21,924 bases of DNA, taken from contig CAZOWX010000028.1 in assembly GCA_964583795.1 (NCBI GenBank), positions 1 to 21,924 on the forward strand, in the 5' to 3' direction. The notes below the pieces were generated by a model, which had not been told where the DNA came from, did no database searches, and worked only from the letters and a program-made list of their open reading frames with translations. Position numbers and translations under genes: made by a program. The stretch is from JBDTME01 sp964583795. GTDB taxonomy: Bacteria; Patescibacteriota; Microgenomatia; UBA1400; PJMF01. Below, in pieces: positions 12,739 through 19,379 of the stretch (position 1 is the first letter of the stretch; each line of letters begins with the position of its first letter).

Positions 12739-14238
12739 ATGCTTAAAAACTACGTCCGTCGCCATCCAGTAAAAACCCAGCGATTTTTGGAAATCCTACC
12801 GGGCTTTGTTTCTTGGTCGATGATACTATTCCCATTTTGGGGGTCGTTGGTAGTTCCTGAATTTGTAGCGTACTATGTGATTGGATTTAGCGTGTATTGG
12901 TTGTACCGATCGTTGACTCTTGCGATTTTGGCAGTTGTAGCGCACATACGCATCAAGCAAAGTACTCAAAATGATTGGATGAAAGATGTTAAACTCATCC
13001 CAAAGTGGGACGAGATTCATCATTTAATTATTATTCCGACCTATAAAGAGCCTCTAGAAATTTTGGAACGATCACTACAACATTTATCACATCAAACCTA
13101 CCCGCTTGATCATTTACATATTATGTTGTCATTTGAGGAGCGTGAGGGGCAAGCAGCGAAAGAAAAGGCGAGCGCTTTACAGCAGAAATATAGACAGCAA
13201 TTTGGCCATTTATGGGCGACCTATCACCCTGATATCGACGGAGAAGTGAAGGGAAAATCGTCAAATACGAGTTGGGGAGCAAAACAGGCGAAAAAATTAC
13301 TGATTGATCAAATGGGGTATGCATTGGATAAAGTAACAATTTCGAGTGAAGATGCGGATGCTCTCTTTCACAAACAGTACTTTGCTTGTCTTACCGCAAA
13401 ATTTTTGACAAATCCTGATCGATACTATCGTATATGGCAAGGCAGCATCTCGTTTTACAATAATATTTGGCGGGTTCCTGCTCCGGTTCGGGTGCTTGCG
13501 AGTGTGTTTAGTGTCAATCAAATGTTTATTTTGATGCGTCAAGATCGACTGATTAATTTTTCTACCTACTCGATATCACTAAAACTTATTGATGAGATAG
13601 GGTATTGGGATACCGATGTTATTCCTGAGGATTACAGAGTTTTTTTCAAAGCATACTTTGCAACTGATGGTCGAGTAGAAGTCGAACCACTCTTTATCAG
13701 TGTGTTTGCTGATGCAGCCGAGTCTCATGGATGGTGGGCGACAATGGTAAATCAGTATGAGCAATTGAAACGATGGGCTTGGGGAGTCAGCGATGATGCC
13801 TATATCATTCAACGCTATATTTTGGCTGATAATATTCCATTTTGGGATAAATCGATTCGAGTCCTCAAAACCATTGAAGATCATTTTTTGTGGCCGGTGA
13901 ACTGGTTCGCTGTAACCATCAGTGCTTTTTTGCCACCACTATTAAATCAACAATTTAATCGCACAATTTTAGGGAAGACCTTACCGCAAGTTACCTCAAC
14001 ATTACTAACACTGTCTTTGGTTTCGATGTTTGTGATTTTCCTTATTGATGCGCGCAATCGCCCCAAGCGTCCCGAACAACATGTGCTCAAAAAAGTGTGG
14101 TCATATATCACTCAACCTTTGGAATTTTTGATGTTACCATTTTTAGGGTTTTTCTTTTCTGCGCTGCCTGGGATTGATGCGCACACTCGGCTTATGCTGG
14201 GAAAATACATTGAGTATCGAGTGACTGAAAAAGTATAA
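12739..14238 (+). CDS. Membrane family 2 glycosyltransferase (cellulose-synthase-like)
   Basis: The 499-aa product has two N-terminal membrane segments (about 22-70), a cytoplasmic GT-A domain (about 92-350) and three or so C-terminal membrane segments (about 380-475). Catalytic landmarks are IIIPTYKEP (97-105), DAD at 205-207, PED at 296-298 and QLKRW at 342-346, the D-DxD-ED-QxxRW set of processive or membrane GT2 enzymes. It probably moves sugars from a nucleotide donor to a lipid or polymer at the inner face of the membrane. The sugar and product are not evident, and the set lacks a PilZ domain. ATG 12739 is preferred; TTG 12727 lies in the repeat. A GC-rich hairpin follows the stop codon. 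No other glycan genes adjoin, except a nucleotidylyltransferase 3 kb away. Confidence 0.85.
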   Translation: MLKNYVRRHPVKTQRFLEILPGFVSWSMILFPFWGSLVVPEFVAYYVIGFSVYWLYRSLTLAILAVVAHIRIKQSTQNDWMKDVKLIPKWDEIHHLIIIPTYKEPLEILERSLQHLSHQTYPLDHLHIMLSFEEREGQAAKEKASALQQKYRQQFGHLWATYHPDIDGEVKGKSSNTSWGAKQAKKLLIDQMGYALDKVTISSEDADALFHKQYFACLTAKFLTNPDRYYRIWQGSISFYNNIWRVPAPVRVLASVFSVNQMFILMRQDRLINFSTYSISLKLIDEIGYWDTDVIPEDYRVFFKAYFATDGRVEVEPLFISVFADAAESHGWWATMVNQYEQLKRWAWGVSDDAYIIQRYILADNIPFWDKSIRVLKTIEDHFLWPVNWFAVTISAFLPPLLNQQFNRTILGKTLPQVTSTLLTLSLVSMFVIFLIDARNRPKRPEQHVLKKVWSYITQPLEFLMLPFLGFFFSALPGIDAHTRLMLGKYIEYRVTEKV

Positions 14239-14239
14239 T
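14210..14239 (+). promoter_or_regulatory. Candidate upstream pyrH promoter (TTGAGT-18-TATAAT)
   Basis: TTGAGT (14210-14215) and TATAAT (14234-14239) are 18 bp apart and overlap the end of the GT2 gene (the TAA stop is inside the hexamer). Transcription would start near 14246, within the loop of the hairpin that follows. Confidence 0.4.
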
Positions 14240-14259
14240 GGTGCCTGTACACGGCGCCA
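14239..14259 (+). other. GC-rich stem-loop after the GT2 stop codon
   Basis: TGGTGCC (14239-14245) pairs with GGCGCCA (14253-14259), one G-T pair, around a 7-nt loop. No U-tract follows. It could be a weak terminator or 3'-end stabiliser. Confidence 0.45.
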
Positions 14260-14264
14260 GCAAG

Positions 14265-14273
14265 TGCTATAGT
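14265..14273 (+). promoter_or_regulatory. Extended -10 (TGCTATAGT) before the pyrH leader
   Basis: TG, one base, TATAGT (14268-14273). The predicted transcription start (about 14280) lies eight bases before the ATG of a 13-codon open frame. Confidence 0.45.
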
Positions 14274-14287
14274 AGAAAGCACCAAAA

Positions 14288-14329
14288 ATGTTAGTAATTA
14301 CTCTGATGGAACGGTCTAAAGATCGTTAG
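14288..14329 (+). CDS. Candidate 13-codon leader peptide upstream of pyrH
   Basis: ATG 14288 to TAG 14329 encodes MLVITLMERSKDR. A hairpin AACGGTC (14310-14316) / GATCGTT (14321-14327), TAAA loop, covers its last codons and the first base of its stop. The pyrH ATG is 18 bases beyond the stop. There is no Shine-Dalgarno for the leader itself. This could be chance; the arrangement matches a translational or transcriptional attenuator. Confidence 0.3.
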   Translation: MLVITLMERSKDR

Positions 14330-14347
14330 TGAAAGAAAGTAGGATCT

Positions 14348-15091
14348 ATGTCGAACACTCGATTCAGTCGAATTCTCCTCAAAGTTGGAGGAGAGTCAAT
14401 GTTGGGGAAGCGAGAGTACGGAATTGATCCAGATGCCGCAGAACAAGTGGCACAACAAATTAAAGCAGTGTACGCCAAAGGAGTGCAAGTGGCTGTGGTG
14501 ATTGGCGGGGGAAATATTTTTAGAGGAATTTCTGGATCGAAAAATGGGATTGAGCGGGCTACTGCTGACTATATGGGGATGTTGGCGACTGTGATGAATG
14601 CTCTCGCACTTCAAGATGCTTTAGAAAAGGCAGGGATTCCAACACGGGTACAGTCAGCGCTTTCGATGACCAGTGTTGCGGAGCCTTTTGTACGGCGTAA
14701 AGCAATCCGTCACATGGAAAAAGGACGAGTAGTCATTATTGGTGCTGGAACTGGTAATCCCTACGTCACAACTGACACTGGTGCTTCATTGCACGCCTTG
14801 GAGCTTCACTGTGATGTTGTGATGAAAGCGACGAAGGTCAATGGTGTGTTTGATAAAGATCCAGTCAAATATCCAGATGCAAAGCGATACGAGGTGTTGA
14901 ATTACAAAGACGCAATCAGTTTTGATTCAGTTCAAGTGATGGATACGGCTGCATTGGCGATGTGTAGTGAAAATAACATGGCAATCATGGTGTTTAAGCT
15001 GTTTGAAGAGAACAACTTAGAGCGAGCAGTGATGGGAGAAAGTGTTGGCACGATAGTAAATCACGAACCGACACAGTTTGCAAAGAAGTAG
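14348..15091 (+). CDS. pyrH: Uridylate kinase
   Basis: The 247-aa product phosphorylates UMP to UDP with ATP in pyrimidine nucleotide synthesis and belongs to the amino-acid-kinase fold. The landmarks are all present: LLKVGGESM (about 10-18), VAVVIGGGNIFRG (about 49-61), TADYMGMLATVMNALALQD (about 71-89), VIIGAGTGNPYVTTDTG (about 129-145) and VMKATKVNGVFDKDP (about 158-172). Length and motif order are standard for bacterial hexameric PyrH. ATG 14348 has an AGGA three bases upstream, preceded by the leader described separately. The usual neighbours tsf and frr are absent here. A GTTG-type tract follows the stop, where the gene converges with the MazG-like gene. Confidence 0.97.
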   Translation: MSNTRFSRILLKVGGESMLGKREYGIDPDAAEQVAQQIKAVYAKGVQVAVVIGGGNIFRGISGSKNGIERATADYMGMLATVMNALALQDALEKAGIPTRVQSALSMTSVAEPFVRRKAIRHMEKGRVVIIGAGTGNPYVTTDTGASLHALELHCDVVMKATKVNGVFDKDPVKYPDAKRYEVLNYKDAISFDSVQVMDTAALAMCSENNMAIMVFKLFEENNLERAVMGESVGTIVNHEPTQFAKK

Positions 15092-15172
15092 CTATAGTGT
15101 TGTCGAGTTGTTTGGTAGTTATGTTGTTTTGGAAACCCTAGCGCTTAACCACTCAACCACTGAACAACAGGT
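15092..15172. repeat. GTTG / CAAC inverted short-period tracts between convergent pyrH and mazG-like genes
   Basis: The left half reads GTTGTCGAGTTGTTTGGTAG on plus; the right half reads AACCACTCAACCACTGAACA, its complement type. Each convergent gene therefore ends in GTTG words on its own coding strand, and the halves could pair into an imperfect stem that might act as a two-way 3' end. Confidence 0.5.
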
Positions 15173-15175
15173 CTG

Positions 15176-15499
15176 TTACTTTTCAAACCTTTCCAAGGTG
15201 AATTCAATTTTTCGTTTCATGACTTTTTCCACATCAATATCAAGCTCGTTGGCCAGCAAAAGCAAAGAACCCATTACATCTGCAAACTCGTCTTCAACAT
15301 TCAGCTGAGAAAAATTTTCGATTTTTGTGGCTCGTTGTAAATGCATACTGGTGAGAATTTCATCAGCCAACTCACCAAATTCTTCAACAATTTTCATTGT
15401 TCTGGCAAAAACACGTTTGTTATGGTCGTCAATTGGCCAGCGCTCGTTGAGCAACTGTGCAATATATTTATATTTTGTGACTAAGTCTTGAATGGTCAT
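15176..15499 (-). CDS. MazG-like nucleotide pyrophosphohydrolase family protein
   Basis: The 107-aa product is one all-alpha MazG-type domain. The magnesium-binding pattern is visible as EEFGELADEI (about 39-48) and, later, VEDEFADVMGSLLLLANELDID (about 68-89), i.e. ExxE followed by ExxD. This is the compact MazG/RS21-C6/HisE superfamily size. Enzymes of this type hydrolyse nucleoside triphosphates to monophosphate and pyrophosphate, often as house-cleaning; the substrate is unknown here. The open frame continues upstream to 15601, overlapping the neighbour, but ATG 15499 (MTIQDL) gives the usual domain start. A TATAAT element lies at 15533-15538 on the minus strand and no Shine-Dalgarno is seen. 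It converges with pyrH. Confidence 0.82.
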   Translation of the reverse strand: MTIQDLVTKYKYIAQLLNERWPIDDHNKRVFARTMKIVEEFGELADEILTSMHLQRATKIENFSQLNVEDEFADVMGSLLLLANELDIDVEKVMKRKIEFTLERFEK

Positions 15500-15532
15500 A
15501 ATCTGAGTATTGTCAATTTTTATCAGAATCAA

Positions 15533-15538
15533 ATTATA
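15533..15538 (-). promoter_or_regulatory. -10 hexamer TATAAT upstream of the MazG-like gene
   Basis: Minus-strand TATAAT lies 33 bases before ATG 15499, predicting a leader of about 27 nt without a Shine-Dalgarno. Confidence 0.4.
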
Positions 15539-15569
15539 CCAGAAAATCGAGGAAATTAAACCTATAGGT

Positions 15570-15941
15570 TTACTTATCGGAAATTTTAATTTGATCGGCA
15601 ACCGGGGGAAATGGTAAGGCAGTTTTTGCCGGATCTGCCTCTATAAGCGAACTTCTTAGCTCATTGACCATTTGCTCGATTTGAGAGGCCGTTTTGAATT
15701 CTGGTGTGACAGTTGGAGTTGGCGTTTGTGCGATTCCTTCTGAGGGCCTTTGTTTCATAACAGTCAGAATCCAAAAGACGGCAACTAAAAATAAGGCAAT
15801 AAATGATCCCGCAAAAATAAGAACAGGCGGTTTTTTGACCGTTCCATCGCTCGATTGGTACTCGATTTTTTTCCGAGACGAAAGATGAAGTGGCTCTTCT
15901 TGTGCAAATCGAGTTTGATTGTCTAAATAGGGTTCTTGCAT
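15570..15941 (-). CDS. Single-pass membrane protein, unrecognised
   Basis: The 123-aa product has a polar N-terminal half (about 1-38), one membrane segment (about 39-60, PVLIFAGSFIALFLVAVFWI) and a short Pro/Thr linker (TPTPTVTPEF) leading to a small helical extracytoplasmic tail containing IEQMVNELRSSLIEAD. No family is recognised. ATG 15941 follows the stop codon of the upstream gene by four bases, so the pair is almost certainly co-transcribed and probably translationally coupled; longer starts upstream would overlap that gene. The arrangement suggests a membrane partner for the secreted helical protein encoded just before it. Confidence 0.7.
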   Translation of the reverse strand: MQEPYLDNQTRFAQEEPLHLSSRKKIEYQSSDGTVKKPPVLIFAGSFIALFLVAVFWILTVMKQRPSEGIAQTPTPTVTPEFKTASQIEQMVNELRSSLIEADPAKTALPFPPVADQIKISDK

Positions 15942-15945
15942 ATCG

Positions 15946-16770
15946 TTATTTGCGAATTTCCTCCAAGAATGCAATGACTTGGTTAATTTGTGCGTACACA
16001 GGACTCAGACTTCCAGTCAACTGCGTGTAGTCGGATAAACTGCGTTTTCCTGGAGATGAGTACAGTTGCGTTTTGATGGGTGTAAAAGTAGTGTCAATGG
16101 AAACGATGTTACGACTAATTTCTGCAAACCCGCGATCCTTTTCTGCTTTCACAGCCGTACTAAGTGGCTGAGTGTTGACATATTCTTGAACGGCATTGCG
16201 TGTGACCAACAATTTATCATACGCAATTTGCATACTGCCAACTTTGATAAGACTCAGAATGTAGTACGTGTGTGACTGTAAGCTGCTGAAGCTGACCAGA
16301 AAGCTTGTGGATACTTTATCAAGTTCAAATCGATCTTTAGCATTCATCACTGCAGTTTTGTGAGTCTGCACTTGTTCCTTGAGGAGTGTGAGAGCGATGC
16401 GCTCTGGCGATTTGTTCTCTAGGGGAATTCCTCGAGCCTGGGACAGTTGCTCATCAAGAATATCGATGTACGTAATAAGAACGTCTGCTCTGAGTGCGAG
16501 CAACTGTCGAGTCTCAGCAACGGCAACTTCCTGGGAAGCCAAGGTATTAAGCTTATGATACTGGCCAACAGCGACAAAGTATTTTTCTTCTTGATTTCGA
16601 TACAGTTCCAATTGTCCAAAGTAAGTGTTTTGCAGATTACTTAACTTTTGCGGGTCAATTTGTTGGGGTACAACAGTAACGCTTGCATTCTGTTGTGCCG
16701 CAATTCGAGCAGATGAAGCGAAAAAAAGAAGCAAAAGACAGCTGGCTACAAAACTCAGTTTCTTTATCAT
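15946..16770 (-). CDS. Secreted helical protein, unrecognised
   Basis: The 274-aa product begins with a signal peptide (KK, then LSFVASCLLLLFFASSA, probable cleavage near the AQQ at 24-27). The mature part is almost wholly alpha-helical, rich in Gln, Leu and Ser, with few or no cysteines. It ends in a segment (VYAQINQVIAFLEEIRK) likely to be a final helix. No family is recognised; it looks like a helical-bundle envelope protein. ATG 16770 is six bases after TACAAT in an extended -10 (TGTTACAAT), which favours a leaderless message and argues against the 46-residue upstream extension in the same frame. It is the first gene of a two-gene unit with the membrane protein at 15570-15941. Confidence 0.72.
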   Translation of the reverse strand: MIKKLSFVASCLLLLFFASSARIAAQQNASVTVVPQQIDPQKLSNLQNTYFGQLELYRNQEEKYFVAVGQYHKLNTLASQEVAVAETRQLLALRADVLITYIDILDEQLSQARGIPLENKSPERIALTLLKEQVQTHKTAVMNAKDRFELDKVSTSFLVSFSSLQSHTYYILSLIKVGSMQIAYDKLLVTRNAVQEYVNTQPLSTAVKAEKDRGFAEISRNIVSIDTTFTPIKTQLYSSPGKRSLSDYTQLTGSLSPVYAQINQVIAFLEEIRK

Positions 16771-16776
16771 ACGCAC

Positions 16777-16785
16777 ATTGTAACA
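16777..16785 (-). promoter_or_regulatory. Extended -10 (TGTTACAAT) six bases before ATG 16770
   Basis: On the minus strand TG, one base, TACAAT. The six-base gap places the start codon at +1. It is the same nine-base sequence as the element at 12676-12684. Confidence 0.65.
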
Positions 16786-16846
16786 AAGTCGCGAAGAAAC
16801 GAGTAGCAACGTTTTTAACACCAACATCAAACACGACAAAAAGTGT

Positions 16847-17569
16847 TTACACAGTATTGTGAAGCGCTTTTTCTCTGGCAAATGTAATGGCTTCATACAT
16901 AGCTTCAAACGTGCCGGTGTCTAACCAACGTCCTGTGACAAATGAAACATCAAGAGTACCTTCCTGAAGATAAGCCATATTCAGATCAGTAATTTCAAGT
17001 TCTCCTCGGGGCGATGGTTTAAGTTGTTTGACCTTTTCTATGACAGTTTTGTCATACATATATAAGCCAGTCACAGCAAAATTTGATCTGGGTGATTGTG
17101 GTTTTTCGACAATACTAACTGCCTTATTGTGTTGATCAAACTCAACTACTCCATATCGCTCTGGATCCTGAACTTCTTTTGCAAAAATTCTGGCGCCTGT
17201 TTGAAAAGAGCTCATTGCCTGAGAGAAGTCATCTTCAAATAAGTTATCCCCTAGGATCAAACAGACATTGTCAGTCCCGATAAAATTTTGGCCAATGATA
17301 AACGCTTGGGAAAGCCCCTCAGGCTTATCTTGAATTTCGTAGGTAAATTTACAGCCAAATTCTTTGCCACTACCAAGAAGATTGAGGAAATCACCAGCCC
17401 GCTCTGGAGAGACAATAATTAATATATCCTTAATCCCGGCTTTCATGAGTGTTTCCAGCGGGAAAAAAATCATTGGCTTATTGTAAATGGGAAGAAGCTG
17501 CTTACTCGTAACTTTAGTAAGCGGTCGTAATCGAGTGCCACTGCCGCCAGCAAGAATAATTCCTTTCAT
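16847..17569 (-). CDS. Sugar-1-phosphate nucleotidylyltransferase (RmlA / glucose-1-phosphate thymidylyltransferase type)
   Basis: The 240-aa product joins a nucleoside triphosphate to a sugar-1-phosphate, giving an activated sugar, most likely dTDP-glucose. Landmarks are IILAGGSGTRLRPLT (4-18), SKQLLPIYNKPMI (22-34), ILGDNLFEDD (metal-binding Asp, about 105-114), VEFDQHNKAVSIVEKP (about 142-157) and the late WLDTGTFEAM. It is shorter than the ~290-residue RmlA, lacking the C-terminal helical region used in the allosteric site; such short forms exist. ATG 17569 has a good Shine-Dalgarno (GGAAAGGA, about five bases upstream). No rmlB, rmlC or rmlD is nearby. It could supply donor sugar for surface glycans, perhaps including the GT2 enzyme at 12739-14238, but this is inference. 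Confidence 0.9.
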   Translation of the reverse strand: MKGIILAGGSGTRLRPLTKVTSKQLLPIYNKPMIFFPLETLMKAGIKDILIIVSPERAGDFLNLLGSGKEFGCKFTYEIQDKPEGLSQAFIIGQNFIGTDNVCLILGDNLFEDDFSQAMSSFQTGARIFAKEVQDPERYGVVEFDQHNKAVSIVEKPQSPRSNFAVTGLYMYDKTVIEKVKQLKPSPRGELEITDLNMAYLQEGTLDVSFVTGRWLDTGTFEAMYEAITFAREKALHNTV

Positions 17570-17597
17570 ATGATCCTTTCCTTATTAGATTTGTCGC

Positions 17598-17606
17598 GTA
17601 ATAACA
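17598..17606 (-). promoter_or_regulatory. Candidate extended -10 (TGTTATTAC) for the nucleotidylyltransferase gene
   Basis: On the minus strand TG, one base, TATTAC, predicting a start near 17591 and a ~22-nt leader containing the Shine-Dalgarno. The rest of 17607-17796 holds no gene; TTGTCGCG (17591-17598) recurs inverted at 17736-17743. Confidence 0.35.
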
Positions 17607-17796
17607 ATCTTGTCCCAAACGCGCCTATTTGGCATTTTTCTATGTTACTTTTCCCCTCAAAGAGCCCGGCTACAAGTCGTCGAAAAAGCCTCGAAAAATG
17701 CGCAAATAGCATCGTTTGGCTACAATTTCTTATTTCGCGACAAGTCTATTTTTCAAAACGCTTTTCGATCCTAACACATCAAACACTGTATTTCCA

Positions 17797-19323
17797 TTAC
17801 TCTACTGGCATTCTTGATTGTTGCCGGTATGAAATTGCCTCTGTGATGTGTGTATCTCGGATCTGTGTTGAAGCTTCAAGGTCGGCTATTGTTTGAGCAA
17901 CTTTAATCAGTTTAAAAAAACTTCGAGCGGTAATGTGCAGTCGATTGGTGGCTGTCTCCAGAATCTGTTTTGCTTCGCTGGACAGTGTGCAAAACTGTTT
18001 GACAGCAGTTGAGTCAAGCTCTCCATTCGTGAGATATGCTGTGTTTTTCAGTCGTTGTTGTTGAATAGCTCTTGCTGCCTTGACTCGCTTAAGAATAGTA
18101 GCTGATGATTCACTCATGGAAGTATTTGATTGCAGAAGTTTGGTTGAATCAACTTCTTGAACAGCAATATGCATATCAATTCGATCTAAAATGGGCCCAG
18201 ATAGTTTTTTGCTGTACCGTGAAATGGCAAACTCGTTACATTGACAATCATGTTTTTTTGACAACAAATAACCGCACGGACACGGGTTAGCAGCAGCAAT
18301 CAAGGTAAAATGTGCTGGATAGCTTGTCGATCCTGAGGCACGAACGATGCTAACGGTATGATCTTCAAGCGGTTGACGAAGACTCTCAATACAATTATTC
18401 GCAAATTCTGGGAACTCATCCATGAATAAAATTCCTCGATGGGCAAGTGAGATCTCACCTGGTTTTAATTTACTGCTGCCACCAATGAGACCAACTTGTG
18501 AAATTGTGTGATGAGGAGCGCGAAAAGGACGATCAGTGATGAGTCCGTTCATACTCATTCCCGCAACCGAGTAAATTGTAGTGACTTCAATCGCTTCTTG
18601 CTCTGTCAATGGCGGCAAAATAGAAGTCAATGCTTTAGCTAACATCGATTTTCCAGTGCCTGGTGAACCATTAAGCAATACGTTATGCGACCCTGCTGCT
18701 GCTATTTCCAGTGCACGCTTTGCGATGCTTTGGCCAATAATGTTGACGAAATCGGTACCTATTTCACAGCTGAGAGAAGACTGGAATGGTTGAGCACTGA
18801 TTGTTGGTAAAGGGTGTTTTTGTTGAAAGTGTTCAATAAGCTGAGTGATATGACTGACAGGATGGATTGTAATTCCGGATATAATTTGGACTTCTTTCTG
18901 ATTTTCGCTGGGTATAATCACCGCTTGAAATCCGTGAGTACGGGCGTGCAGCACAGCCGGTAGCACTGCTTTTACTGGGCGGATTCGACCATCGAGCGAT
19001 AACTCTCCTAAAAACAGTGGAGCTGAGTCAGAAAGTGTGATATGACCAAATGCATTCAGAATTCCCATTGCAATTGGCAAGTCAAACGAAGGTCCCTCTT
19101 TAATAATATCGGCAGGAGCCAGATTGATCGTGACTTTTTTTGCTGGAAACTTTAATCCACAATTTTGTAAGCAAGTACGAACACGTTGTTGTGATTCCTG
19201 AACGGCTTTACTGGGAAGACCAACGATCGAAAGTCCTGGTTTTCCTCTACCGGCATTGACTTCAACTTCTACACTGATGGTTTCTAGGGCAAGGTGAGTG
19301 ACCGAAAATACTTTTGCTAACAT
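17797..19323 (-). CDS. comM: YifB/ComM-family Mg-chelatase-like AAA+ ATPase
   Basis: The 508-aa product is the bacterial ComM/YifB type. In naturally competent bacteria ComM is a hexameric helicase that promotes branch migration during integration of transformed DNA. The N-terminal ChlI-like domain (about 1-170) contains GLSIVGLPSKAVQES and INLAPADIIKEGPSFDLP. The AAA+ core has Walker A GSPGTGKS (219-226) and Walker B ILFMDE (298-303). Four cysteines in CPCG...CQC (348, 350, 360, 362) form the family zinc site, followed by LSGPILDRIDMH. The C-terminal Mg-chelatase domain is complete. ATG 19323 is preferred to upstream starts because it gives the normal MLAKVFS beginning; TAATAC lies five bases before it. 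No other competence gene is in the window. Confidence 0.95.
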   Translation of the reverse strand: MLAKVFSVTHLALETISVEVEVNAGRGKPGLSIVGLPSKAVQESQQRVRTCLQNCGLKFPAKKVTINLAPADIIKEGPSFDLPIAMGILNAFGHITLSDSAPLFLGELSLDGRIRPVKAVLPAVLHARTHGFQAVIIPSENQKEVQIISGITIHPVSHITQLIEHFQQKHPLPTISAQPFQSSLSCEIGTDFVNIIGQSIAKRALEIAAAGSHNVLLNGSPGTGKSMLAKALTSILPPLTEQEAIEVTTIYSVAGMSMNGLITDRPFRAPHHTISQVGLIGGSSKLKPGEISLAHRGILFMDEFPEFANNCIESLRQPLEDHTVSIVRASGSTSYPAHFTLIAAANPCPCGYLLSKKHDCQCNEFAISRYSKKLSGPILDRIDMHIAVQEVDSTKLLQSNTSMSESSATILKRVKAARAIQQQRLKNTAYLTNGELDSTAVKQFCTLSSEAKQILETATNRLHITARSFFKLIKVAQTIADLEASTQIRDTHITEAISYRQQSRMPVE

Positions 19324-19365
19324 GACATGTATTACACACGTCAATCATGACAAGAACATGACATG
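19321..19365. promoter_or_regulatory. Three CATGACA repeats and a -10-like element at the comM start
   Basis: CATGACA occurs at 19321-19327, 19346-19352 and 19357-19363 (two extended to CATGACATG). TAATAC on the minus strand (19329-19334) lies between the first and second copies. The repeats could be regulator binding sites around the comM promoter; no regulator is identified. Confidence 0.35.
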
Positions 19366-19379
19366 AAGGTGAGCAAAGT

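Noticed and set aside
16771..16908. 46-residue N-terminal extension of the secreted helical protein
   Set aside because: It would place the signal peptide internally and overlaps the promoter and the neighbouring gene; ATG 16770 follows an extended -10 at six bases.
17591..17743. Inverted repeat TTGTCGCG/CGCGACAA as mobile-element ends
   Set aside because: Only eight bases, no target duplication and no coding content between; likely chance.
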